A DNA stretch of 64,000 nt from Phytophthora sp. 'mugwort' (taxonomy: Eukaryota > Oomycota > Peronosporomycetes > Peronosporales > Peronosporaceae). The notes below the pieces were generated by a model. The model had not been told where the DNA came from and ran no database searches. It was given only the letters and a program-made list of their open reading frames with translations. The DNA is taken from positions 3,348,001 through 3,412,000 of the forward strand of contig JAUCEF010000008.1 of NCBI GenBank assembly GCA_033558025.1, written 5' to 3'. Shown here one piece after another: positions 20,751 through 31,661 of this stretch (positions within the stretch are counted from its first letter, which is position 1; the number at the start of each line of letters is the position of its first letter). Position numbers and translations under genes: made by a program.

Positions 20751-21272
20751 AGCCTGCGTCCTTTCATTAGGCCGTCACAGACAGGGTGTGCGAGGCGAGT
20801 GGTGTCGCTCCCGCTCGTCTTGACGGGATGGACTGCAGCTGCGCATGGGCAGGTCCACCTACTGGGACCAAAACTGCCGCATAGGCGGCGGCGCTCGGCT
20901 AGTAGATCACACAACAGAGGTTACGCAAATAAAACCGGCAGTATACCGCCCGGTGCGTACGAAAGCTGGCGGTGTTTTTTTACACAGTCAGGGACGTTGT
21001 TGACTTGAGCTAGCAGCAACATATTTCACACATGATTTGGGTTAGAATGGCGCGGTAACCATTTTCGCAAAGCGCCTTCCCTGTCGGTGCTGTCTTGGCT
21101 GGTGCGTTTTGAAGAGTCACCCGCAAAGGCCTTCGTCCTAGAATTATGTTTTTTATAGGTGCTATTTGAATGAGGATTTGGGCTGGCTCTGTAGATAATA
21201 GCAACATCTTGCTTTAGTAAGGGTCTGCTTTACGTCTCTGCGGTCGTGTATGTCAGTGAACGTCCACCCGAG

Positions 21273-21640
21273 CTATCCGTGCGGAAGAAGTAATGGGTAT
21301 TGAAGAGGATCATATGATGCGTGTGTCCCGAAAAGACGCATCAACTTGTGGTCGTTTTCGTGGTGTATAATATCGCGCGGTTTGTTGAGGGTTCCGTCTT
21401 CAATTAGAGCAGCACCGACTTTGGAGACAGTAGGCAAGTTGTACGTGCCGGGATGCGAACGCTTCTTGTGTTGGCGGAACCTCAATCGTCAACCCGCGAC
21501 GTTAGCGCGGTGCTCACGAAGCTATTCTCCAAAGGTGAGGAACTTGACGATAGTTTGTGCCATGCAAGAGATAGCACTGGAGCACGGTCAAATAGCACTG
21601 TCTTTTCCACTATAGTTATTTATATCGAGCTCCAGATATT
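21273..21640 (-). pseudogene. Helitron helper protein fragment (Helitron-like N domain)
   Basis: Minus strand reads RSHPGTYNLPTVSKVGAALI, PRDIIHHENDHKLMRLFGTH and YDPLQYPLLLPHG. These match the start of the Helitron-like N-terminal domain (RRYNxPTxxExA, PRDI, PLQYPLLFP-G). Rep nuclease and helicase are absent; the sequence dissolves after the PHG motif. It is a dead fragment of a rolling-circle transposon. Confidence 0.7.
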
Positions 21641-21948
21641 ATAAATCAACGACAGCGCCAAGTGAAAACAATAAACGCATTGCAAAGTACATATAATGGA
21701 CTGATTTGTGTTCCCACACAATGTGCGGCCGATTTTGCAGCTCTAGAATAGAGGGTAAAAAAAGCACAAGACAAGATCAAGACAAGAAAGATGCATGAGA
21801 ACACAAGAGCTGGGACGAGGTGCAAGGAGCAGAGCTTTTCTTTCTGTTCGTAGTTGTAGGTTTATCAATACTTTAGCGATAAAGCAAAGCACGATTCTAT
21901 ATCTGACCTAACATAATAGTATAAGTCTGGCTGCTCTTACACATCGAA

Positions 21949-22020
21949 GCGCGGCTGGCGCAATGGATAGCGTATCAGACTTCGAATCTGGGGGTTGCGG
22001 GTTCGAGTCCCGCGTCGCGT
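21949..22020 (+). tRNA. tRNA-Arg(TCG), copy 2
   Basis: Identical over all 72 nt to 12071-12142, with the same fold and anticodon TCG. Followed immediately by a good RNA polymerase III terminator (T7 at 22025-22031). Flanks differ from copy 1. Confidence 0.95.
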
Positions 22021-22024
22021 ATTC

Positions 22025-22031
22025 TTTTTTT
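22025..22031 (+). terminator. Pol III T-run after tRNA-Arg copy 2
   Basis: Seven T a few bases past the tRNA 3' end. Confidence 0.7.
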
Positions 22032-22199
22032 CCGCTACCGCTGGTGTGATTGCCATCCAGTCAGTATAAAAATTTTGCACTCTTTCTGTATTTAGAAAAA
22101 TGAAGAATGAGGCAGCAGGAGATTTCCCTTTCTTTGTCGTGCTAAGCATTTCTACCACACCACCATATGAACCTTCCGCCTCCATTCAACTTACTAGCC

Positions 22200-22480
22200 T
22201 AACATGCAGTGGGCGTCAGTAGCATTGTGGATATTGGGCTAAGATGCGAGATTAATAGGTGCTCCACTCAGCCAGTCGTGCAACAGAGAAAGAACACACG
22301 CTTCTTTTGTTGACGTGTCCACAGTCACGCGACCATCAGGGCCTTGCCTTCCATCATGCGGGAATATCAATTGCAAAAGGTTTGGTACCGCATGCGAAGC
22401 GCATATTATCGTGTCTCCGACTTAAATAATTAATATCTTAGAAACTCAATCCTGTATAGGTTAGTTTGATTCTTCAGCTT
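22200..22480. other. No gene seen
   Basis: Intergenic; no motif recognised. Confidence 0.4.
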
Positions 22481-22489
22481 ATCAATTAT

Positions 22490-22530
22490 GGGGGTGGGGT
22501 GGGGCGGGGGAGGGGAGGTGAGGTGAGGAG
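22490..22530 (+). repeat. G-rich tract with G-quadruplex potential
   Basis: GGGGGTGGGGTGGGGCGGGG followed by further GGGG and GAGGTGAG units. At least four G4 runs with 1-bp spacers are seen. Confidence 0.7.
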
Positions 22531-22539
22531 AAACATTTA

Positions 22540-23115
22540 GGCTGGCGCAGCGAAATTTCCCTAGTGTTATAATATTATATTAGGGAAATTAATACAATTT
22601 TTCAATGGACTTTACGTCTTCGTGTACGTCTCTTTGAACCAAAGCCCGCCTGCACACTCTTTTATTTAACTCTTTTATTTAGGGTTGGTAAATGGGTGAG
22701 CTCAAAACCAGATATTGGTGCTGCTTAAGCAAAACAACCTTGCCATATTTCGGGGTTAGCGTTGCGAAATCCGAGAACCTATTATCAGGGGGTGGTCAGA
22801 CATTCTAGAGAACGTGCTCACCTTTCATACATATATACGATATATTTATTCCAATATATATGTATCGTTATTTTTCCACAACCTCCGTATTGAAGAATAA
22901 GCATTCATTCATTGACTCACGTCGAAGTCAACATTCATCGTCCCCTCCCATTCGCCACGCTCCGGATGGCTAGACGATTGCACGCGTTCTAAGAGTTCCG
23001 ATGTTGTGAAAGGTATCCTTTCTTAATTTTACAGTCAAATCATGCATTAAGAAATCTGTCCGAGTTTACGAAATAGTTATCCACGATTTTTTTTTCTCAT
23101 AGGGGATAAGGTGGT
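22540..23115. other. No gene seen; AT-rich
   Basis: Contains an AT-rich imperfect palindrome near 22830-22870 (TATACGATATAT ... ATATATGTATCG). No coding signal. Confidence 0.4.
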
Positions 23116-23122
23116 TTGCCTG

Positions 23123-23137
23123 CCCCCCCCCCCCCCC
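23123..23137 (+). repeat. C15 homopolymer
   Basis: Uninterrupted run of 15 C. Confidence 0.9.
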
Positions 23138-23515
23138 ATCCCACACCACCTCCAGCGTCGACGGGGACGGACGGCAGCGGGGCTTATCTGGACGGATTTT
23201 TATACGTATCGGCGGACTTTTGGTGGCTCTGTAGCCGCGTTGGGCTCTGCGCGATATGTTCATGTCTATCAATGGATCAAACGCGCAGAATCGCCGACTA
23301 CCAGCACGAAACCTGCTTCTAGTAATTGGTGTGGTTTTTGTGTTACTCTTCCTTGCTCAAACTGAACGAATAAACACGGCCGTTACGTGTCCCACTCCCA
23401 ACTGGTGCTCTGCGCCCGACCCCCTTGTTTATGGTCGTTCCGCCCCCGTCTTTCGCCGCTTTCGCTTTCACGTCTTTGCCTTCTCATGCAGCTGGCGTGT
23501 TTTGCCATTGTGGCT

Positions 23516-23790
23516 GTTGAATTGTCAGTGCGTTCAAGCTGCGGGGTAGTGCTTTCGATGGCGTAGGACAAAGCCGAAGTGATTGCGTATGCGTTTGCCT
23601 AAGACCGTTACAGATACGAGTTCGATAGGAGAGCTTTCTTGAGCTGCACGAACTTGGAGCCACGAAGCTCTCTACACTTTTGCTTCTGCACAATCACTAC
23701 GGTAACGACTTAAGGGGTGCAGTCAGCTACACTATCACAAGTTCTTCGCTAAAGTGAGCTGCTCAGTCTATTAGATTTTGAGCCTCCGAT
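23516..23790 (+). repeat. Copia LTR (5' LTR of plus-strand element)
   Basis: Starts TGTTGAATTGTCAG and matches the reverse complement of 8566-8855. It is directly followed by a copia gag start, as expected for a 5' LTR. Confidence 0.65.
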
Positions 23791-24032
23791 GCAAAATTTG
23801 CGCAGCAAATGATGTGGACTTCGGATATGAACTTCAATGGGAAGAACTACGCTCCGTGGAAGGCGCGTGTAAAGGCACCAATGCAGTCCAAGCGAATTCG
23901 GAGCTCGTGATGCGGGATAATCCTGCGGATGAGGAAACCTTCTGGAGCCGAGAACATGAAGCTGCAGCGTTCCTTATGACGACTTTCTCAGACGAGATGG
24001 TGACTGCGGTAAGCAGTAAGCAACAATCTAAA

Positions 24033-24371
24033 TGTAGAGGAGGAGAGCGTGCGAGTCGGCTTCTTGGCAAGGTTGCAAAACCAACGTGAGTGGGATTAAT
24101 GTCGTTATTGTTCTCCACCTTCATAGCTTATTCCTTCTGTTGTCTTCGCTACCATGAGTTCTCTAATCCCATCATCCATCCCATATGTATAGTGGGAAGA
24201 TCCAAAAGTTGCGGTCAAAGCGGAAATCGAACCAGCTACATGTTGGCTCGCGTACAGAGACTATCCAGCTGAGCTACACAAAGCACCTGGTCCAGACTTC
24301 ACGCAGCCTATCCATAAAGAATCCACGTATGCAAACCGGCACTACCACGCACGCCACATCATCTGCCAACA
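24033..24371 (-). repeat. Solo LTR of the 13.35-18.10 kb copia family
   Basis: The reverse complement begins TGTTGGCAGATGATG and ends CTCCTCTACA. It follows the 13351-13733 LTR along its length with moderate divergence, including the tRNA-like segment. It interrupts gag of another copia element. No target duplication was found. Confidence 0.8.
24212..24284 (-). other. tRNA-like segment in the solo LTR
   Basis: TAGCTCAGCTGGATAG, then CGCGAGC and a T-arm-like GGTTCGATT followed by GCTTTGACC. More diverged than the two copies at 13.5 and 17.9 kb, but box A is exact. Confidence 0.6.
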
Positions 24372-26574
24372 CAAGCGGTATACGTACGAGATCTTCCATC
24401 ATCTTGAGAAGCCTTATGAGCAATAGATTGGGAAATTCGTGCGCGCTTCAAGAGCAATTCGTGTCTCTAAGGTATACCAAGATGGAGTAGACATGCTCAC
24501 TCGAAGACACAGGTCGGACGTTAACCAAGGAGAAGATGTCTTAATGTAGAGAAGATTTGTCAGCTTCTACCAGGCTCATGGGACTCGTTTAAGGCCATGT
24601 ACTACATTCAAGAAACACCCATCTCCTGGGCGGCCATGGGGACGAATGCGATGGCTGAAGCAACATGTCGGAATGCAACTAGACGCCCGAACCGGCACGT
24701 TGAAGAAGCAACTCGGTGATTCAGCATATCAGTATGCTTACCAACGCCGATTCAAAAATCGTGGAGGTCGTCAAGTATGTGAAGGTGGCTAGCGTGAAGA
24801 AGTGAAAGGCAAACGCGGACGCCGAGAGCAGGCTCCAAGGGGTGAGTGTCACTCCTGCTATCAGGTTCGACACTTCGACAGGGACTATCCCATGCGGAAG
24901 CGCCACCGCAGTGAGCAGCAACGCAAAACGAATGCTGTTGTAGTAGTTCTAGACCGCGCCAGGTTCGAGAATGGCGACCAATTGGTATCGTCTGGCGGTC
25001 GCCGAAGTATGATGAGGACTCGCGGTTATAATCGAAGATAGCAGATCTGCAACGATTTCTGAAGGAAGGTCCGCGATTTCAGACTATCATGGAGCGCTCG
25101 GGAGAAGCACGTCTACATCGAAGACGGAACGGAGTCGATTTGCTCGGGAAGTGATGCAAATGACGGAGATTTGCACCATTGAACGTAATGGCTGATGTCA
25201 TCGTCCACTAGATGAGACCCAAGCAAGTATGACAGGTTTTCCTTGTCTCATGATGCTGGCGATGATCGCGAAGCTGAGTCCGCGTCAACGCGGCGATGCA
25301 ACCGAAGCAGCAGCATTGATACGCGGCACCGCAAACACTGAAGGCACGTACATCATTGGCAGCGGGTGCTCCCAGCGCATCGGTTTCGTTCGGGACATGC
25401 TTGGCAAAATAACGCCGTGTGGTGGAGTGGTGACGGTGGCAAACAATGCGGCGGCCAGGTTGAAAGTGTGGGTACAATTAACATTCACGTCCTGGATTTC
25501 GAACAACAAGATGCAAGTACTGGTCCTATCGGATGTGCTTTCTGCCTAAATTACGCAAAAATGCTAGTCTCGGTGGCTCAGCTGGTTCTGAATGGTGTCC
25601 AGTTTGACTTCCATTCACTTCTAGGGAAGATGGTGCTGCTGCGCGATCGGATGCGAGTGGTGAGTGAAAGTCAGAACGGTGATATGTGTGATTAAGTCAG
25701 TGAACAAGGCGTGGTTGGCTCTCTTTGGCTTCACTCAGCACACCGTAGGGCTTCTTCATCGTCGTTGTGCTCATGCTTCAAAGTCCATTCTATCCAAAAT
25801 GCACGCAAAGAAGCTGGTAACTGGAACGAAGATCGTGCTCGTCGGCGAGGAGGATATTGGGATTTGGATTGCATTCCAATTGGGAGCGAGGTGCCGGTGT
25901 TCGTTTCCTTTAGCTCAGCGGAAAGGTGTGATGAAGTGCAATAATGGTGTTCACAGTGATATATGTGGTCCGGTGAATACCCCTTTCTTGTATGAAAAAC
26001 GATACGTGCTGCCGTTTGCAGATGTCTCGCACAACTCCCATGTTTTATCTGCTGGCCAAGCGTAGTGAGTTCCTGTATTTCTTTGTACGTCAAAAGACAG
26101 TCGTTGGAAACCACAACAACCGCCCATTACGGACATTTATCACCGACATATGTCGGTATATTTCCTTGCGGCACGAAAGGAAATGGTATTTTACACATAT
26201 GGACACAAACTCGGTGTGGTACATATATTCTATTTGAGCCATCCATTGCGAGCTACGAGCTACGCTGTGAGCCCCCCAGTTCAGATTTCGACCAAGACAC
26301 GAAAGCCAAGCTAGTTTAGGACCCGCCTCTCCTCATCCCTTTTGGATGGGCGGTTGGTCATGCACATATGTCCGTTAACCCTCCATTTTTCATCGTACAC
26401 AATTGACACTTACTTTTTTGGGCTGCATGCGTATCGAGTATACATGCCTAGCTGCATTCATCGATGTTATATTTTGTATGTGGACGGGTAAAGGTGGGAT
26501 TTTCCTATTTATAACTCGTGTAGTATGGAGATGTACATGAGGGGCTGGTATGGGAGCTCTATTGAAAGGAACTA

Positions 26575-26965
26575 GCCGAGCGCCGCCCACTTTGCGGGCG
26601 GTAATGCAATTTTGGATGATGCCCCTTTCGCTCGTTCAAGTGCTCGCTCCCTTACTGAGAAAAGCTACCTACCCTTCGTTCCGGTAGTAGCGCCTCCGCT
26701 CCGCTCGCAGAGGCTCGCTACACCACTCGCCATGTTAGGATACTATGCGAGCTACCTACGCCTTCGGCTCCGGTATGATGGGCGGGCCCTCCGGCCCCGT
26801 TATACACGAAAAAGTTTTGGTGGGCGCCGCCTTGCTTCGCTCGGCAGCAAAAATGAAATTTCAGTTAATGGGAGGCCGCCTAGCGAAGCGAGGCAGAATT
26901 TTGACCAATGACAGCACGAATAAACCGTTACGCTGTGACGGACTGACGGACGGGAAACTCTGTTT
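26575..26965 (+). repeat. Dispersed repeat, copy 2
   Basis: Matches the reverse complement of 12310-12620. Ends with ACGGACTGACGGACGGG, which recalls the outer arms of the 31.7-kb MITE (GACGGACGGAG). The GCGAAGCGAGG and CGCTTCGCT motifs are short internal palindromes. Confidence 0.55.
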
Positions 26966-27071
26966 GATGGTGTTACATATGTTGAACGAAACATCAGGAA
27001 TTTGCTACAAGAAGCGCTGACACAAAAAGGAGAAATCGAAACGAAATTAATCATCTTTGGCATGCAACGAC

Positions 27072-27600
27072 CTAACGTTGTCCGTACTCGTGTGCACTCT
27101 CTTCTTCTTCGTCGCCTTCGCCTGCGTCGTTTTCCTTGCGCTTCCCGCCCGGAGTGCGCATCTGCGCGCGCGCTACCGGTTTTCCAGTCTTCGTAGTAGA
27201 CCTGAAGGCAACAATGTGCAGCCGAACCCGGCTGCACAGCTTGCACGCCCGCTGACAGCGCTTGTTCTCGCTCGTCGCTGTCTTGTGGAAGTCTGGGGCT
27301 TCCAGCGGGACGTGGTCCTTTTCTTGCCGGGCACGCCATGGTCGTGGGGAGCGCGCAGTCACTGGTTGACGGCGGTACAATGTTGTCCTGTACAGTATCG
27401 GTCGTAAGTTGTTGTATAAGCGTAAGGTAATATACAAAGCAAACATACCTTGGCGGCCGCCTGGAACTCAGCGGCACGCTGTTGTAGAAGCGATTAATCG
27501 CAACTACATGGTGCTCCCGTCGGCTCCTGGGGATGGCCGGACGCACGTTGCGCAGGACGGTAGAGGGGATCGACTTGGTGTCAACTGTCTGCGGCCCCTG
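27072..27600 (-). pseudogene. Probable piggyBac-type transposase remnant
   Basis: Minus strand near 27530-27450 reads RREHHVVAINRFYNSVPL, matching the conserved piggyBac (DDE_Tnp_1_7) block H-V-V-x-x-D-x-F-Y-T-S-x-x-L, with Asp replaced by Asn. A possible intron (GTATG...ACAG) follows. Then come RQEKDHVPLEAPDFHKTATS and KRCQRACKLC, resembling the C-terminal Cys-rich finger region. The long Arg run in an overlapping frame is a shadow. No TTAA-flanked ends were found. Confidence 0.5.
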
Positions 27601-27859
27601 TCCTAGGTGCAGCTTTAAGACACATTATACCTCAAGCTTGAATATTACACAACATACATGTTTTGAATGAACCAAGAATAGCTCCCATATATGTCGAGTA
27701 TAATGTTGGACTTAGCCAAAAACAGTGACGGGCCTGGTGTCAGATTTTGTCTGCATGTCGTCAGTAGCTGCGGTAGCCTCTTCCGCGACCAGCTCTGCCG
27801 CGAGGAGCAGCCATACACTGTCTTCCACAACGACAGATTGACCGAGTTTCATATGGGCA

Positions 27860-28007
27860 TCTTCGGCATATTGGCGGTTGTCTTCGGATTCTCGGCGATC
27901 GTCTTCAACTTTCTGGCGATCGCCGCTTTCTTGGCGGTCACCGCTTTCTTGGCAGGCACCGCTTTCTCGGCTGAAGTCGGCTTCTCAGCTGGCGTCGGCT
28001 TCTCGTA
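27860..28007. repeat. 18-bp tandem repeat, degenerate
   Basis: About eight units of an ACCGCTTTCTTGGCGGTC type. Read on plus it gives a hydrophobic hexapeptide repeat (xAFLAx), and on minus a Lys/Ala hexapeptide repeat (AKKAVT, AEKPTS). Neither frame belongs to a recognisable gene. Confidence 0.7.
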
Positions 28008-28799
28008 ACTGAACGTGCTGGCCATGACCAAACGTGTCGTGGATCATAAACGCCGGGAGCTTGCACTGCAATGTGTTTGTGTCGTGGGTGCGTCGATATG
28101 AAGAACTTCCGGAAACACGACGACTTCGAGAACAGTTTCGACCGCAGCGAGTACGGCGCCGGCGAGTTAGGCGGCACCGAGGAGGACTCGGAGAGAGACC
28201 GCTGGTCCCCTCATCGCAGCAAGGCCGGTCACTCACGTCCGCGGTGTGCGGCGGCGCATGACATCTTTGTTTTTGAGCAAAGATGATAAAGGTACGCGGT
28301 GAGCTACCACTCCACATGTTCATGCTCAGCAATATATCGTCGATGTTGACGAGATCGATGAGACAACGTTCCGGCACCTGGGATTAATTTGACGAATACG
28401 GCGAGCAGTCTTGCTCGCAAACCTACCAGGTACAGCAGCGTCTGATTTTTGACAAGTGTGATTTTGGACTCACACATTTTCGGCAGATTATGAGCGTGGC
28501 TTTGACGGTACGGTGAAACTGTGAAACGAACAGATCCGGGTCAGTTTAAAGGAGACGTATGCCAACATGAGATGCTCGCGAAGCAACTCGAACTCAGGTT
28601 AATAACGAAGGAGTTTGTGACGGGCATCCGAACCGGACGCACCGCGCAATCGGGTGCCCAGCACAGTTACGTTCATTTCTATTAATGCTATGATGGCAGT
28701 ATTTTGTTCGCGGAAGCTTCCAAGTTGCTAGACGCAGCAAGCAGGTTCATCTTGACACACGCTTGAGTGGGGTGTCTTCAACTGATTCCGTGTAGATGA

Positions 28800-29100
28800 A
28801 CGTGTGCGTTCAGTGGGGCCAAGAAAGTCGGGACTGGTGTGTGCGTGACCAAACACACCATATCGCACAACCACGAGGTCAGCTTAGAGCTACGAAAGCT
28901 ACTTGAGCGCCGGCGCGTCACTCAGGCTGCGGTACTCACCCCGGTGAAGGCTATGTGGGACAAGGTTACTTCCTGCAAGAGGATTCTCTCATACACCAAG
29001 GAGCAATCTTCGAACCTGGCCTGCAATTTTCTCCTGGTGCGGATGAAGAAGGTCAGCGTATTAAAGTTTAGTTGTTGTCTTGGCCTGCTCTTAAATACTC
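28800..29100 (+). pseudogene. MULE (FAR1/ZSWIM-like) N-terminal fragment
   Basis: CVTKHTISHNHEVSLELRKL gives the zinc-binding H-x-H end of a FAR1-type DNA-binding domain. VKAMWDKVTSCKRILSYTKE parallels VHELHKAGTKKKRILQYIHD in the MULE at 42.6 kb. After this the similarity fades. It is a short dead fragment. Confidence 0.5.
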
Positions 29101-29256
29101 CTTCTCCGCTCTCTCGCACCAGGGAGGGCAAGACCTCGACATGGCGGCGACCGGTCCTCCAACCCGGTCCTACAAAGCGACCCGTGACAGCGAGTACTTG
29201 GACTGCTGCGACTTATGCGCCAGTCAGCTGTGGTGTTGTTGGAGAAATCGAAGATG

Positions 29257-29721
29257 TCAGCGCTCAATAGCAGACCCATGACATTCACTATGATGTGACG
29301 TTTTCCGTTGCAAGCATTGTAACATGTCGTTCGGCATATCTGCCAGACTCACGAGCATGTGCACCTTGTGGTCGTCCACGTTTCCATCTTGGGCGACGGC
29401 GCCGTCCTGCGAGTAGCCCAAGACATAGTAGCAATTGTGGAAGGACAATTCGTCCTTGATAGTAATGTTGCGGATCTGCTCCGGCCATCGGCACCTAGCG
29501 CTCGATAGTGCCACAAAATATGATATTGCCGGCAGCACCGCACCACCTGCAAGCGAGCGGTTTTGATCCCCGCGTTGGTGGATCACTTGGCCGCCACCAT
29601 TACTCGCGTGGATTTTTCTGGTCCACACGTCAGCGCTCGTGAATTCAGTCGCTGGAGGCCGCGTCGAGACATATTGCTGAGGCAAATACAATCGTCTTGT
29701 ACGACCGACCGGAAGGACCAC
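29257..29721 (-). other. ORF of unknown nature
   Basis: A 154-residue open frame containing EQIRNITIKDELSFHNCYY and KVHMLVSLADMPNDMLQCL. It looks protein-like (hydrophobic pattern) but I do not recognise a family, and no start context or neighbour supports it. Probably part of a decayed transposon. Confidence 0.25.
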
Positions 29722-30125
29722 GCTTTGAGGCGAGCTCCCCTCGGGCGCTTGTCAGGTATCGGCTGCATGCACACTGCTCAGCAGCAACAGCAGCTTTATC
29801 AACGTGGATGGCCGAGGTGGTGGTGGAGCTGACCTTGATGTCAAGTTTGTTGGTGGTGTATCCCGGTGGTGTTGTAGAAAGAAGAAGACATGCGCGGAAA
29901 TAAACCCAAAGGCCCTTCGATGAAGAAAAAATCTTGGATTGAGATATGTGGAGGAGAGAGACGGACGTAAGGCATGGCAATGAGTCCGCTAGAAAGTGTA
30001 GATTGATGCCAAGAAGACGATAGGAGCAAGAGGATGTGGAGAGTTCGGAAGCGAAGTAGCTAACCGAGTAAACGTACCGAAAGTGCCATGACGAGCTTGG
30101 CGCCAACTGAAAAAGCGGTTGGTGT
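29722..30125. other. No gene seen
   Basis: No supported feature. Confidence 0.4.
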
Positions 30126-30492
30126 GTGGTTCACACTTTTTGCTTAACTATTTTTAAGAACAAACCGCAAAAGGGAATACACGAATGGGAGGAGAGGGGA
30201 GGGGGGTTCCCGCACGAACGTTCCGGGCGTAGAGCGGTCGTTCAGATGAACGTACAGAACACTAGTTTTCAGAAAAGTACGTGGTGTTGCGCAGCAGCAA
30301 CAAACGTCCTGGTGGAACACAGTTACAGCGCAACATCGAGGTGGCAAATAGGAATCTGTATAAGCATTTTTCGCTTGACTTCGTATTTCCTGCTATAAGG
30401 ACCAACGGTCCCCAGTGCGATAAAGGAAAGCGAGTGTTCGTCCATCCGGACAACGCTAAAGCCCACGTCTCGTTTGAAGTGAACTACAAATG
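30126..30492 (+). pseudogene. Tc1/mariner-like transposase fragment
   Basis: Plus frame gives LQRNIEVANRNLYKHF followed by FVFPAIRTNGPQ and KGKRVFVHPDNAKAHVSFE. The last is a catalytic Asp block of the Tc1/mariner type (VxQQDNAxxHV). It stops at 30491. The first and third acid blocks are missing. Confidence 0.5.
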
Positions 30493-30786
30493 ATCACGTA
30501 CAAAAAAAAAAAAAAAAATACACCAGCCTGACCACTATCCTTCATAGTTAACTGAGTACTACCAAACTTACGCCGGTCAAGATGATTGGCTAAAAGTCAG
30601 ATCTGAGCCCCAAAAAGGTCAAGTTTGTAAAAATTCGTCAAATGATCACGTACAAAAAAAAAAAAAATACACCAGCACTGACCACTATCCTTCATAGTTA
30701 ACTGAGTACTACCAAACTTACGCCGGTCAAGATGATTGGCTAAAAGTCAGATCTGAGCCCCCAAAAGGTCAAGTTTGTAAAAATTC
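30489..30786. repeat. Direct duplication, two ~150-bp units
   Basis: Units from 30489 and 30639, each starting AATGATCACGTACAAAA with a poly-A run, nearly identical (CAGCCTGACC against CAGCACTGACC). Confidence 0.9.
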
Positions 30787-30849
30787 GTTTTCAGTCCACG
30801 AAAAAGGTCGGATTGTAATGGCTACATGAACTGGACAGCTTGTAACTAT

Positions 30850-31505
30850 CGCGGGATTGCCTTCTTAAAACTATCGTACACCATCGCTACATTAAAAAAA
30901 ATGCTGTTTCAAACAATGATGGTGCGCTCGACGACATCGATCCGCTTCATCTTAGCTGTCTTGGGTGCACCCATGCGCTGCGCAGCGCCGAATTGAGCGC
31001 CCCGATGATACCAAGCCTCTTATCGAAAGGCTGGCACGTGGAAGAGCTGTTTGCAGGCAATGACTCAACCAACAACTTTTTCGGCGACGACCTGTTATCC
31101 TGCCTCAGAGACATAGCAATCGAAGTTGTACGCAAGGATGACAGCGGGTTCTTCGAGCCCACGCGTCAACACTTCGCTGGCGTAAAACTGCCAACAGCGA
31201 CTGTCAATCCTAGCGGTCTCCTGAACGCAGTAGTAGTGACCGGGAGGGTATTTGAGCTCGTGTTTCTCAATGTCACCGCCGGGCGGTGAATCTGACCAAA
31301 ATTTAGAAAATACCTGAAATATAAAAATAGTCTTACCGTCCGCGCACACTGTCACAAAGGCTGTCATACGGCCTGGATGGTTCGTCAAACCTGTCACCGA
31401 GTCGGTTGCTCCCCTCCGTGCCCACCCTTCCTTGGCCGTCATCTCATAGTAAATTAACGTCTCGTCGACGTTATAGATTTCGTTCGGGGGCGTAGGGACG
31501 CCTCC
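30850..31505 (-). pseudogene. Pogo/Tigger-like (DDE_1) transposase, C-terminal two thirds
   Basis: Minus strand: NEIYNVDETLIYYEMTAK (first Asp, 31490-31440), then WARRGATDSVTGLTNHPGRM and FVTVCADGKTI. The second block reads VILAYNFDCYVSEAG, where the family has LxLDNFDxH, so the second Asp is lost. After a frameshift come LPANSSSTCQPFDKRLG (third Asp, family QPLD) and KRIDVVERTIIV, MVYDSFKKAI. The CENP-B-type DNA-binding half is missing. It is non-functional. Confidence 0.8.
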
Positions 31506-31661
31506 AGAAATCCAACGAAAAAGCTAGTTGTGTTTCAGGCAGATCATTGTCCGACAGCTTATTGTAACAGGAACCTGTGACGAAAAGCCATGACTAAAAC
31601 GGTGTAAATAAGTACAATATGATTGAAATGTCAAGACTGTTGTACTAACCGTTTCGCAAGT

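Larger units (their letters stand above)
23791..26320 (+). pseudogene. Ty1/copia gag-protease-integrase remnant
   Basis: Plus strand in order: NFNGKNYAPWKARVKA (Gag start, near 23830); a degenerate zinc knuckle CHSCYQVRHFDRDYP (24848-24892); a protease relic YIIGSGCSQRI where the family has DSG (Asp lost, 25350); GAG-pre-integrase LLHRRCAHASKSILSKMHA (25749-25805); an integrase start VHSDICGPV (25950). It then decays, and RT and RNase H are missing. A solo LTR of the other copia family (24033-24371) is inserted in the gag region in reverse orientation. The 5' LTR lies at 23516-23790; no 3' LTR was found. Confidence 0.7.

Noticed and set aside
22830..22870. AT-rich palindrome as an origin or attachment site
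   Set aside because: Imperfect and simple in sequence. Nothing nearby supports such a role.
25560..25600. GGTGGCTCAGCTGGTTCTGA as another tRNA-like box A
   Set aside because: No box B follows at tRNA spacing, and the stretch lies within decayed copia coding sequence. Probably chance.
26800..27546. 248-codon minus-strand ORF with a long Arg run
   Set aside because: It runs through a dispersed repeat and a frame-shifted piggyBac-like remnant. The Arg run is a shadow of another frame.
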